In this document: positions 1-8,500 of the stretch, piece after piece | Numbering within the stretch: the stretch's first letter is position 1 | Layout: the number at the start of each line of letters is the position of its first letter | NCBI GenBank assembly: GCA_035304385.1 | Contig: DATGQD010000043.1 | Coordinates: forward strand, 1 to 64,000 | Length of the DNA stretch: 64,000 nucleotides | From: ZC4RG29 sp035304385 | Lineage (GTDB): Bacteria; Bacteroidota; Bacteroidia; Cytophagales; Cyclobacteriaceae | Reading direction: 5' to 3' | The notes under the pieces: model-generated | The model's input: the letters and a program-made list of their open reading frames with translations, nothing else | The model's database searches: none | Told to the model about the DNA's origin: nothing | Position numbers and translations under genes: made by a program

Positions 1-466
1 TCGCATCTTGCCAAGCTCGTGAAATTTGGAAGAAGATCTTGCCGTGATCACGATATACTAAAAGGGATCGGTTAATTGTACCTCCAGAAATCCGGATGGA
101 ATAGTACAAAGAGTCGGAGTCGGCTTCAAGAGTCAAAGAATCATTCTCCTCCGTAGAGATCAAGAAATAGTTATCATTTTCGCCCCAACTAGAGTATCTA
201 AAGTTCTTACCCTTTGGAGGGAGGGTCACCTTATAGATCAAATTGGTTGCAGTATCTGATTTGAACGTGTAATAAAAACTACCGTCGTCAGCGAGTCGGA
301 TGCTGTCTACTAGTTCAAAGTAATTTAGATCAATCTTATCTAAGCGAAGAATATAGAGTGTCTTTTCCCATTCCTCGGTTAAATGGATTTTACCAGAAAT
401 AAATGGCTGTGATCCGGCCGAATTAAGACACACAATCCAGAAAATCGTTAGCAGAACTTTTTTCAT
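1..466 (-). CDS. Secreted protein of unknown function, 3' end beyond the window
   Basis: An open reading frame runs from an ATG at 466 off the left edge without a stop, giving about 155 residues. It begins MKKVLLTIFWIVCLNSAGSQ, a typical signal peptide with cleavage expected after the small residues near position 17-19. The following mature part (SGKIHLTEEWEKTLYILRL...) is beta-rich and resembles the N-terminal carbohydrate-binding-like or DUF4369-type domains common in exported Bacteroidota proteins, but I cannot name the family. The stretch is AT-rich compared with most of the window. The C-terminal part, which would define the function, is missing. Confidence 0.7.
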   Translation of the reverse strand, partial: MKKVLLTIFWIVCLNSAGSQPFISGKIHLTEEWEKTLYILRLDKIDLNYFELVDSIRLADDGSFYYTFKSDTATNLIYKVTLPPKGKNFRYSSWGENDNYFLISTEENDSLTLEADSDSLYYSIRISGGTINRSLLVYRDHGKIFFQISRAWQDA

Positions 467-508
467 GCGTTGCAAAATGGGCTACTTGTTTACTGTTGAT
501 AGGTCGAG

Positions 509-1096
509 TTACAAGGCTCCTAGTAGCCTTTTGAAATTATCAAGGCCAGCCACACTTTGATTCGCACCTGCACCCAGTTTATTTAATTCAATAAAGCCCA
601 CAAGGTTCTTCATTTCGGCGGGATAGATTCGTACCGTAGTTGAACCGTTCTGTGGTTTTGGCTGTTTGTCATCCCCGCCCCTCGTTGGTCGCTCTTCTGT
701 GCGACAGAAGGCCACTCCCATGTATCGTCCACATACTCCAACTTGGGTCGCTGGGTCCCAGCATACACAACACTCTGTAGTAGCGGATCGGGCCGAACAA
801 TGAGCTTGTGTTGCTAGGCACCGGCACTCGACATCGCCATCATCTAGTCTTCCATTTTGGGTGCTTCTTTCCGTAAGAGAGTTGACATACTCTGTCAGTC
901 GTCCCTTCTCCTCCTCCGACAAATTCTCCACAAACGTTTTATACGCCGTCATCAGTTCAGTCATATATTCACCGCTGACTTCAACGACTTCGCTAGAGGT
1001 GTCGATTACGGGTTCTTCTGATTCCGGTTGGGAACAGGATACAATAATGACCAGCAGGACCAGGCCGTAGCCTAGCCGATGTATGAGGGTTTTCAT
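509..1096 (-). CDS. Cysteine-rich lipoprotein, hypothetical
   Basis: 195 aa. A basic N-terminus and hydrophobic run end in a lipobox, LVIIVSC, with the lipidated Cys at 21, so the product should be an anchored envelope lipoprotein. Residues 40-80 look helical and charged. Residues 91-131 hold eight cysteines (91, 93, 100, 109, 110, 112, 122, 131), suggesting a small disulfide-knotted domain. The C-terminal ~35 residues look helical. I recognise no family. It is co-oriented with the partial gene that follows it, 42 bp away, and both may be recently acquired given their AT-richness. About 210 bp upstream, between this gene and the S24 repressor, is AT-rich and holds no gene I can support. Confidence 0.65.
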   Translation of the reverse strand: MKTLIHRLGYGLVLLVIIVSCSQPESEEPVIDTSSEVVEVSGEYMTELMTAYKTFVENLSEEEKGRLTEYVNSLTERSTQNGRLDDGDVECRCLATQAHCSARSATTECCVCWDPATQVGVCGRYMGVAFCRTEERPTRGGDDKQPKPQNGSTTVRIYPAEMKNLVGFIELNKLGAGANQSVAGLDNFKRLLGAL

Positions 1097-1310
1097 GATT
1101 TGAGAGGTTTTTTTTACTTTTTTAAATTATTGCAAATAACAATAGGCCTATTGGTTGAATAAAAGTATAAAAACCTTCCTTTCGATGTCAAGAAAAAATT
1201 GCAAAAAAATCCGTGTGCGGACAACTACTGCGCGATCGATTAACAAATGTTAAAAAGCGAAACCGGCGCAATTGGAATTTCTGGAGCTTGTCCGGCAATA
1301 CAACCCTCGC

Positions 1311-2084
1311 CTATTTCGCCTTCAACCGCCGCACTTCTTCCTGCAACCGCACCACGGTCATCGCCAGATGATCCGCCGGAACAGTCTCTGGAGCTTCAGG
1401 TTCAGGAAACTTCATCGAAAAAAATCCTCGCGCACTCCACACCTCCAGGATATCCTCGGCTCTCACCGGGTATGGCGGATACGTACGATTGTCGGACACC
1501 AGCAACAGGCGCCCCTCATCCTTAAGCAGGTTATACACCCGTTTAAAGACAATACCTTCATCGCGGGTGACAATCACGTACAGCTTTCCGCTTTTTATCG
1601 CATTGGCATCCTCAACGTATTCACCAAAGACAACCGTCCCCGGCTGCAACGGCAACATGGAATCGCCTTTGATCTCAAATGCGCGGTAGGTAGCGTTTCG
1701 CGGTAGCACCGGCAGGCTGATGCGGGGCAGCTCAGCAATGAACTCCGGATCCTGGTAACCGTTGAGGTAACCGGCTGAAGCCTTCTGCGTAACAAGTTCT
1801 ACGTTTTCCCTCCCGGTGCTGTCGACCGTGATCGCAAGTACTTCGCGCCGCGGCATCTGCAACTTCCATTCCTTTTCAGGGAGCTTGCTGAGATCCTTCT
1901 GAGTGAGCACGTCGAGGCTCACGCCGAACACCCGGGATATTTGCAAAAGACATGTCAGCGGGGGCGTAGCGCGCCGTTCTTCGTATGCGCCGATAGCAGA
2001 CTGCTTCAATCCCAGCTTCTCAGCAAACTGCTTTTGGGTCATCCCCTGACGGGTGCGAAGGAATTTAAGATTTGAATTAACCAT
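1311..2084 (-). CDS. XRE-HTH / S24 (LexA-like) autocleaving repressor
   Basis: 257 aa from the preferred ATG at 2084 (MVNSNLKFLRT); the frame stays open to an ATG at 2135, but those 17 residues are not HTH-like. Residues ~5-60 form an XRE helix-turn-helix (GMTQKQFAEKLGLKQSAIGAYE). The C-terminal half is a LexA/UmuD S24 peptidase: a KASAGY segment carries the likely Ala104-Gly105 self-cleavage bond, Ser142 sits in GDSM and Lys181 in FKRV. Such repressors are inactivated by RecA-stimulated autocleavage after DNA damage (family knowledge). Its position beside the divergent dinB-dnaE2 cassette suggests it is the local SOS-type regulator; this is inference. The C-terminal ~25 residues add a short coiled coil (VVRLQEEVRRLKAK). 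Confidence 0.85.
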   Translation of the reverse strand: MVNSNLKFLRTRQGMTQKQFAEKLGLKQSAIGAYEERRATPPLTCLLQISRVFGVSLDVLTQKDLSKLPEKEWKLQMPRREVLAITVDSTGRENVELVTQKASAGYLNGYQDPEFIAELPRISLPVLPRNATYRAFEIKGDSMLPLQPGTVVFGEYVEDANAIKSGKLYVIVTRDEGIVFKRVYNLLKDEGRLLLVSDNRTYPPYPVRAEDILEVWSARGFFSMKFPEPEAPETVPADHLAMTVVRLQEEVRRLKAK

Positions 2085-2115
2085 TGTCGTGTTGATGTGT
2101 TCATGTTCTGCATGT
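2085..2115 (-). promoter_or_regulatory. Direct-repeat cluster upstream of the S24 repressor start
   Basis: Immediately 5' of the preferred repressor start lie three related 8-9-mers in a row: TGTTGATG (2090-2097), TGTTCATG (2098-2105) and TTCTGCATG (2106-2114). Regular repeats this close to a repressor's own start codon are plausible autoregulatory sites. They do not resemble the palindromes in front of dinB, so if functional they would be a different kind of site. Low confidence. Confidence 0.25.
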
Positions 2116-2208
2116 CCGACGTTTAGGAAAAACATTTAAATGAGCGTTCCTCGTACTGTATGTTCTATGTGTTTCAAAATCGTCGCCGCCATGCGACCCT
2201 ATTCCTGC

Positions 2209-2499
2209 TTAAAACTCACCCGACAACAACGTCTTCTTTTTATCCTTCCAGTTCCACCATTTCAATTTCTCAGGGTCGCGTTTTTTGCCGACGGTGTTCG
2301 CATAATAAACAGCGCAACGGAACGTGTACAGCAAACAGCGGTCCTGGACGACACCCGCCAGGGCATTGGACTTGTCGTAGAGGGCTTCCGGACTTTTACC
2401 CTTCAGGTCCTTCACACGCTTAATGCCCAGGCGCAGCAGATCGGCAGCGATCGACTTACCCACGCCTGGTATCTCCATCAATTCTTTTAGCGGTTCCAT
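2209..2499 (-). CDS. Helix-hairpin-helix protein, Cdd1 / pathogenicity-locus family
   Basis: 96 aa from the ATG at 2499, chosen because AAAGGAG lies ~10 nt upstream and because longer starts (2535, 2670) run into the neighbouring VOC gene. Near the N-terminus, LMEIPGVGKSIAADLLRLGI is a helix-hairpin-helix followed by VKDLKGKSPEALYDK. The C-terminal half has the CLLYTFRCAVYYAN...PEKLKWWNWKD pattern typical of the Cdd1 family, small proteins that are also annotated as mitomycin-resistance-like. HhH modules bind DNA non-specifically, but the physiological role of this family is not settled. It lies between the LexA-like repressor and dinB, which fits a DNA-repair neighbourhood. Confidence 0.75.
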   Translation of the reverse strand: MEPLKELMEIPGVGKSIAADLLRLGIKRVKDLKGKSPEALYDKSNALAGVVQDRCLLYTFRCAVYYANTVGKKRDPEKLKWWNWKDKKKTLLSGEF

Positions 2500-2557
2500 T
2501 TGCAGCCGCTCCTTTCGTGAGGTACTCTCCTTCATATTCAATATTTGATATTGGACA

Positions 2558-2962
2558 CTAATCATCAGGGAGAAGGTGCGGGTTATAGGCAAGCTCCCAA
2601 TAATTGTCCTCCGGGTCGGCAATATATCCGCGGTAGCCGCCCCAGAATACCTTCTCCGGTTCGCACACAATTTTCACGCCCTTTCTGCGCAAGTCTTCCG
2701 TAGCTTCATCGACTTCCTGTTCCGACCGAAAATTAATAGCCAGTGTAAAGCGTTTAAATCCCAGGCCATCCTGAGGGACACCGATGTCTTCCGCAAGTTC
2801 ATGCGCAGGAAACAGGCTCAGCACCGTACCCCCGTTAAGTTTGAAAAAAACAATGTTGTCATTTTCCTGAAAGGGCGTCCAGCCAAATGTCTCCTTATAC
2901 CAGGATTTCATCGCCGGGAAATTCTGTACGCCAAGCGTAATGAGGGTGAGGGTTTGTTTCAT
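2558..2962 (-). CDS. VOC superfamily protein (glyoxalase/bleomycin-resistance fold)
   Basis: 134 aa, the usual length for a single two-motif VOC domain. It begins with the family's typical first beta strand and helix (LTLITLGVQNFPAMKSWYKETFGW) and ends with GYIADPEDNYWELAYNP, where the Glu in WEL matches the common metal-ligand position. The first-strand ligand is not an obvious His. Members range from metal-dependent lyases and dioxygenases to drug-binding proteins, so the substrate cannot be told. It is transcribed divergently from dinB; the 167-bp gap holds two palindromes. Confidence 0.8.
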   Translation of the reverse strand: MKQTLTLITLGVQNFPAMKSWYKETFGWTPFQENDNIVFFKLNGGTVLSLFPAHELAEDIGVPQDGLGFKRFTLAINFRSEQEVDEATEDLRRKGVKIVCEPEKVFWGGYRGYIADPEDNYWELAYNPHLLPDD

Positions 2963-3070
2963 GGTATCAGCAAGCGTGGTTTATGCCCATCTGCGCATCG
3001 CCCCTCGTCCATCCCCGCTTAATTTAAGCGGAGACCCGATCGGGGCTGCTATGGCAATCGCATGGACAAA

Positions 3071-3085
3071 ACTAAAATATTTAGT
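3071..3085. promoter_or_regulatory. Palindromic operator candidate 1 upstream of dinB
   Basis: ACTAAAATATTTAGT, an inverted repeat ACTAAA-N3-TTTAGT. It differs at only one central base from a second copy 33 bp downstream (centre to centre, about three helical turns). Both lie in the short divergent intergenic region between the VOC gene and dinB. The most natural reading is a repressor operator controlling the mutagenesis cassette, possibly bound by the S24 repressor encoded at 1311-2084. Confidence 0.55.
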
Positions 3086-3101
3086 CTTTTTGTAAAACAT
3101 T

Positions 3102-3120
3102 TAACTAAAATTTTTAGTTA
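3102..3120. promoter_or_regulatory. Palindromic operator candidate 2 upstream of dinB
   Basis: TAACTAAAATTTTTAGTTA, a perfect 9+1+9 inverted repeat whose core (3104-3118) matches site 1 at 14 of 15 positions. It ends 9 bp before the dinB ATG, so a bound protein would block transcription start or elongation. Its closeness to the start codon implies a very short 5' UTR or an upstream promoter overlapping site 1. Confidence 0.6.
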
Positions 3121-3129
3121 ATTAGCTCC

Positions 3130-4317
3130 ATGGATCGCAACATTATACATCTCGACCTGGACGCGTTTTTCGTGGCCGTGGAATGCAAACGGAATCCCAA
3201 ACTGAAGGGGAAGCCTTTAATTATAGGAGGAAGCAGCCGCCGGGGTGTGGTGGCCGCCTGCAGCTATGAGGCGCGCCGGTTTGGCGTACGTTCGGCTATG
3301 CCCATGTACCTGGCATTGCAATTGTGTCCGGATGCTATCGTCATTTCCGGCGACATGGAAGCGTACAGCCACCATTCCCATCTCGTCACGGAAATTATCG
3401 CCGATACCGTCCCAACTTTCGAAAAAGCATCTGTGGACGAATTCTATATCGACGCAAGCGGGATGGATCGGTTCGTAGGCGCTTTTAAATGGGCCGTCGG
3501 ACTGCGGCAAAAGATCATCCGCGAAAGCGACCTGCCCATCTCGATGGGTATGTCCGTAAATAAGCTCGTTTCCAAGGTCGCCACCGGCGAATTCAAACCT
3601 GATGCCGAAAAACTCATACCGGCAGGCATGGAGCGCGACTTCCTGGCCCCGCTGTCGGTCGATAAAATCCCGATGATCGGAAAGCAGACGGCGTCATTCC
3701 TCTATGATATGGGCGTACGCACCGTCTCCACCCTGCGCGAAATGCCGCTCAACTTTCTGATGAGCGCATTCGGAAAAAACGGGATCGCCCTATGGAAGAA
3801 GGCCAATGGCATCGACAACTCGCCCGTTGTGCCCTACGCTGAACAAAAGTCCATTTCAACCGAATCGACATTCGAGGAAGATACCATAAACGTGAAGCGG
3901 CTGAAATCCATCCTGATCGCAATGGTAGAAAAGGTCGCCTTCCAGCTCCGGGAGCAAAAGAAACTCACTTCGTGCGTGACGGTCAAAATCAGGTACGCAA
4001 ACTTCGACACCGAAACCAAGCAGGTGCAGATTCCCTACACCTCCTCCGACACGGCGATCCTCCGGACGGTGCTGCAACTCTTTGACAAGCTGTATAGTCG
4101 ACGCATGCTGATCCGGCTCGTGGGCGTCAGACTCAGCGGCCTGGTCCACGGCAACCACCAGATCAGCCTGTTCGACGACACGGCAGAATCCATCAACCTC
4201 TATGAGGCTATCGACCGAATCAAACACCGTCACGGGGCAGAAAAAATCACCCGCGCCACAACCCTCGGTGTCGGCCGGCGCGTCCGGATGGAGATGAATA
4301 TGTTCAACGGGAAGTGA
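3130..4317 (+). CDS. dinB: DNA polymerase IV (Y-family translesion polymerase)
   Basis: 395 aa, normal DinB length. The catalytic core is intact: Asp9 in IIHLDLDAFF and Asp103-Glu104 in KASVDEFYID. The steric-gate region (FFVAVE), SYEARRFGVRSAMP finger motif and the little-finger domain (residues ~240-345) are all recognisable. A beta-clamp-binding peptide QISLF is present at 344-348, so the enzyme should be recruited to the sliding clamp. It bypasses DNA lesions with low fidelity. It is the first gene of a tight four-gene plus-strand cassette ending in a DnaE2-like polymerase and is preceded by two palindromes, so damage-inducible expression is likely (inference). Confidence 0.95.
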   Translation: MDRNIIHLDLDAFFVAVECKRNPKLKGKPLIIGGSSRRGVVAACSYEARRFGVRSAMPMYLALQLCPDAIVISGDMEAYSHHSHLVTEIIADTVPTFEKASVDEFYIDASGMDRFVGAFKWAVGLRQKIIRESDLPISMGMSVNKLVSKVATGEFKPDAEKLIPAGMERDFLAPLSVDKIPMIGKQTASFLYDMGVRTVSTLREMPLNFLMSAFGKNGIALWKKANGIDNSPVVPYAEQKSISTESTFEEDTINVKRLKSILIAMVEKVAFQLREQKKLTSCVTVKIRYANFDTETKQVQIPYTSSDTAILRTVLQLFDKLYSRRMLIRLVGVRLSGLVHGNHQISLFDDTAESINLYEAIDRIKHRHGAEKITRATTLGVGRRVRMEMNMFNGK

Positions 4318-4352
4318 CACAAATTGTCAAAAACGAACTGTAGGTTAGCATC

Positions 4353-4940
4353 ATGAAATCACAGTCAGTAACGAAAAAAGCAAAGGACATGAAAACGACG
4401 ATGATCAAACTGCAGGACTATTCCGTACAAGAACTCTTCTTCGTCATTGCCCCGCCACCACACATTCTCAGCGACGTGGCGGTTCTCAAAGACGATGTAC
4501 AATACCTCATCGGCCGTACTTTCGAAGACCGGTATGCGAAGGGCTATCTTCCCTTGTTTCGCTATGAAGACCAGCACATCGACGACATGATCCGCTTCGT
4601 GGAATCCCGCGCAACGGCCTTCCGCCCCTTCAATATTTTCATCAAAGATTTCGGTGTCTTTTACAAGGGATCGAAGCGGTCGATCCATATGGACATCGTC
4701 AATAAATATCCGATCCGCGACATCTTTGAAAAACTGGTAAAAGAGGAGCCATCGTATACCCCCTGCATCACCATAGCGCGAAACCTTTCCGACGAAGACT
4801 ATCTCAAATGCTGGCCTTACTTAAAAGGACTTCATTACAGTCAGCATTTCACCTGCGACCGCATTACGGTGCTCGCCCGTACAGAAAAAAAATGGGTGCA
4901 TTACAAGGACATCGAGTTCGGAATCAACCCCTGGGAATGA
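4353..4940 (+). CDS. 2H-phosphoesterase (2'-5' RNA ligase) fold protein with lost catalytic His motifs
   Basis: 195 aa. The pattern LFFVIAPPPHILSDVAVLKDDV, a mid-protein FGVFYKGSKRSIHMDIVNK strand and PCITIARNL match the bacterial 2'-5' RNA ligase/LigT-like family. Active members carry two HxT motifs. Here the first aligns with GYLPLF (Tyr65 and Pro67 instead of His and Thr), and the second reads C138-I-T140, with Cys for His. The fold is probably kept but phosphodiesterase activity is not. It sits between dinB and an HRDC protein, 35 bp after dinB, and its stop directly abuts the next ATG. A scaffolding or nucleic-acid-binding role in a translesion complex is my inference. A start at the second ATG (4389) is possible. 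Confidence 0.65.
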   Translation: MKSQSVTKKAKDMKTTMIKLQDYSVQELFFVIAPPPHILSDVAVLKDDVQYLIGRTFEDRYAKGYLPLFRYEDQHIDDMIRFVESRATAFRPFNIFIKDFGVFYKGSKRSIHMDIVNKYPIRDIFEKLVKEEPSYTPCITIARNLSDEDYLKCWPYLKGLHYSQHFTCDRITVLARTEKKWVHYKDIEFGINPWE

Positions 4941-5564
4941 ATGACAGGAGGTAATGAAACACGGCAGGTATACGAAACTGCGCTGTTCAAAAAACTGAAC
5001 GCGATACGGAACGACCTTGCCGAACTCGAAGGCGTGCCGCCAAGTTTCATTGTCTCCGACACCACCCTTGTGGAACTGGCCACGTACCTCCCCCACGGCA
5101 GGGACGAGTTGAGGAAGATCTATGGCTTTACCGATACCAAAATCGAGCGATATGAAGAATATTTTCTCGAAACGGTGATCGACTATTGCGCACGACGAGG
5201 GCTTCGATCGCGTATCCACCTGAAAGTCCCGCCGCGACGCGCAGACTTTGACACCAAACAGTTCAGCCTGGATCTCTTTAACCGCGGATACTCCATTGCC
5301 GAAATCGCCGAAAGAAGAGGACTGAAAAAGGGAACTATTGAAACCCACCTGGCTCATTATGTTCGCGAGGGAAAATTGCCGCTGAAATCCCTCGTTCCCC
5401 CCGAAAGAGCCGGGAGAATACTTTCCGCCCTGAAAGGCGACTCTTCACTGACAGCGATAAAAAATCGCCTCGGCGCCGGATACGCTTACGGTGAAATCCG
5501 GATTGTGCTCGCACACCGCGAGTTCGTTCTGGAAAGCCAGAACACCACAAAATTAGAGGCTTAG
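4941..5564 (+). CDS. Stand-alone HRDC + C-terminal helix-turn-helix (RecQ-tail-like) protein
   Basis: 207 aa. Residues ~8-85 match an HRDC domain (LFKKLNAIRNDLAELEGVPP...SDTTLVELATYLP), the nucleic-acid-binding module of RecQ helicases and RNase D. Residues ~105-200 contain an HTH of the kind found at the C-terminus of some RecQ proteins (YSIAEIAERRGLKKGTIETHLAHY). No helicase or nuclease domain is present, so this is in effect a free RecQ tail. The ATG immediately follows the stop of the preceding gene, implying translational coupling, and dnaE2 begins 21 bp after its stop. The likely role is DNA binding or targeting for the polymerases encoded on either side (inference). Confidence 0.75.
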   Translation: MTGGNETRQVYETALFKKLNAIRNDLAELEGVPPSFIVSDTTLVELATYLPHGRDELRKIYGFTDTKIERYEEYFLETVIDYCARRGLRSRIHLKVPPRRADFDTKQFSLDLFNRGYSIAEIAERRGLKKGTIETHLAHYVREGKLPLKSLVPPERAGRILSALKGDSSLTAIKNRLGAGYAYGEIRIVLAHREFVLESQNTTKLEA

Positions 5565-5584
5565 GTGAGTAAGGATGGTATATT

Positions 5585-8500
5585 ATGTATCTCAACTGCC
5601 ATACCGCGTTCAGCTTCAAGTACGGCACTTTGTCCGTCCAGCGGCTATTCGATGAGGCGCAACGCCATGGCGTACGCAAACTTGTACTCACTGAAATAAA
5701 CAACACCGCCTCATACATCGAAATGTTCCGCCTCCGGGCTGAGCAGGCCGCGCACACCGACGGTGAGCGGACGAACGATCCCCTCGACATAGCAGTGGGT
5801 GTGGAATTCCGCCGCGACAACAGACTTTTATATATTGCCATCGCGAGGAACAACGATGGATTTGAGCGCATCAACCGGTTCCTTTCTTACCATAACCTCA
5901 CCGAAAAAAATTTTCCCGAGCGCGCCCCGGAGTTCGATGAAGAGGTCGTTGTCATTTACCCGTTCGGCAAAATCGATCCCGAACAACTCCGTACCAACGA
6001 GTACGTCGGCATCCGCAAACAACAATTAAATCAATTCCGGCTTTATGCGCCCCGCAACCATTATCCGGACCGATTTGTGATCCTTCACCCGGTAACTTTC
6101 ATCGATAAATCCGATTTCAATGTCCACCGACTGCTGCGGGCCATCGACCGGAACACGCTTCTCAGCAAACTTCCGGAACACGATCAGGCGTCACCGGATG
6201 AGATCATGCTTCCCGAAACCGAACTGGTCACCCACTTTCAAGATTTTCCCGAGCTCATCCACAACACCCGGATACTTCTCGATGCATGTTCACTCGATGT
6301 CGACCTCGGAATAGACAAAAATAAAAAACACCTTACCGGGAGTGTATCCAACGATTGGGATATGCTGGTCACCCGTGCCTGGGAAGGATTTCAGAATCGT
6401 TATGATGCAGGAGATTCGGTCCTTCGAGAGCGATTTCAACGGGAACTGGACATCATCCGGCTGAAAGGATTTTGTGCCTACTTTCTCATCGCTTATGACC
6501 TCATAAAGTTTGCGAAAGCAAAAGGCTTCGATTACGTGGGCCGCGGCAGTGGCGCCAACAGCATGGTAGCCTATTGCCTGGGGATTACGAACGTGGATCC
6601 CATCGAACTGGATCTCTACTTTGAGCGGTTTCTAAATCCGGAACGGTCGTCGCCGCCCGACTTCGATATCGACTTTTCCTGGGACAATCGCGACGCCGTC
6701 TACGACTACCTGTTCGAAAAGTATGGAAAAGATCACGTCTGCCTGTTGGGAACACATGTCACCTATCAAAGGCGTTCCGTGCTTCGAGAACTCGGCAAAG
6801 TTTTCGGACTCCCCCGTCACGAGATCGACGCTATGGTCGAGGCGCCAGACCGACACCGGCATCGCGACCATATCACCGAATTGATATTTCGTTACGCCGA
6901 CCGGATGCTTGAACTACCGGCAAACCTCTCGATCCACGCCGGTGGCGTCCTGATCACCGAGAAACCCATCTTCGCCTATACCGCCGTAGATAAACCTCCT
7001 AAAGGTTATCCGGTGTCACACTTTGAGATGCACAGTGCCGAAGACCTGGGTATCTTCAAGTTCGACATTCTCAGCCAACGCGGGCTTGGTCATTTAAAGG
7101 AGGCCGTTCACCACATTCGGCGCAATCGGGGGACAGAAGTCGACCTTCTCCGGTTCGACGATTTCAAGAAAGATGAAAGCGTACGTGCGTTGTTGCGCGA
7201 CAGCCAAACTATGGGGTGCTTTTATGTGGAGTCGCCGGCCATGCGAATGCTGCTCTCCAAACTTCGGTGTGAAGACTACATAACATTGGTCGCCGCCAGC
7301 TCGATAATCCGGCCCGGCGTTGCCCGATCCGGCATGATGCGCGCGTATATTGAACGGTTTCACGCGGTGCGGAAGGGCAGTACGTACGAATCGATCCACC
7401 CGAAACTGGATGAACTGATGCGGGAAACGTTCGGGGTGATGGTATACCAGGAGGACGTAATTAAAGTAGCACACCATTTTGCGAAACTCAGCCTGGCGGA
7501 AGCCGATGTGCTGCGGCGGGGCATGTCCGGAAAGTTCAGGTCTCGTAAAGAATTCGAAAAAGTCCGCGACCGGTTTTTTGAAAATTGCCGAAATGAAGGA
7601 TACCCCGAAGCGGTAACGCAACGGGTATGGTATGAGATCGAAAGTTTTTCCGGATACTCCTTTTCCAAGGGACACTCTGCAAGCTATGCCGTGGAGAGTT
7701 ACCAGAGCCTGTACCTCAAGGCACATTATCCTTTGGAGTTTATGGTGGGTGTCATTAATAATTTCGGAGGGTTTTACAAAACCGAGTTTTATTTTCATGA
7801 AGCCCGTAAGAGCGGTGGCACAATCCATGCCCCCTGTGTTAATCGAAGCACGTACTTGACAACTTTATACGGAAACGATATCTACATTGGCTTTATCCAC
7901 TTGAGAAGCCTGGAGACAAACCTTGCGCAGCGTGTCGTGGCGGAGCGGGAAGCGAACGGGGCTTATAAGAGTCTGGACAATTTCCTCAGACGGGTTGATT
8001 GCGGACTTGAACAGGTCCGCATCCTCATCCGCATCGGCGCATTCCGTTTCTCCGGGAAATCCAGGCAGCGACTACTATGGGAAGCGATGCTGTGGTTCAG
8101 CAACAAAAAAGTACGGACATCGCGTACTGCGGAGTTGTTCGATATGGCATCGCGGGAATATCCGCTGCCGGAATTGCAACGCAGTCCCCTGGAAAATGCC
8201 TTCGATGAAATTGAACTGCTGGGCTTCCCGCTGTGCGACCCGTTCCTGTTGGCAGATACTTCTGATTATGGCAACACGACAGCGCGACAGCTTGGCGAAC
8301 GCAAGGGAATGGCGGTGAGTATCCTGGGATATCTCATCACGACAAAAGATACCGGCACCAAGGATGGCCACCCGATGCAGTTCGGAACCTTTTACGATCG
8401 GCACGGCGACGTTTTCGACACCGTCCATTTTCCGAACGTGGCGCGAAAGTCGCCCTTTCGCGGAAGAGGATTCTATCATCTTCAAGGAAAGGTAACGGAA

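Noticed and set aside
2085..2135. Longer start for the S24 repressor at 2135
   Set aside because: The additional 17 residues precede the HTH without similarity and coincide with a direct-repeat cluster more likely to be regulatory.
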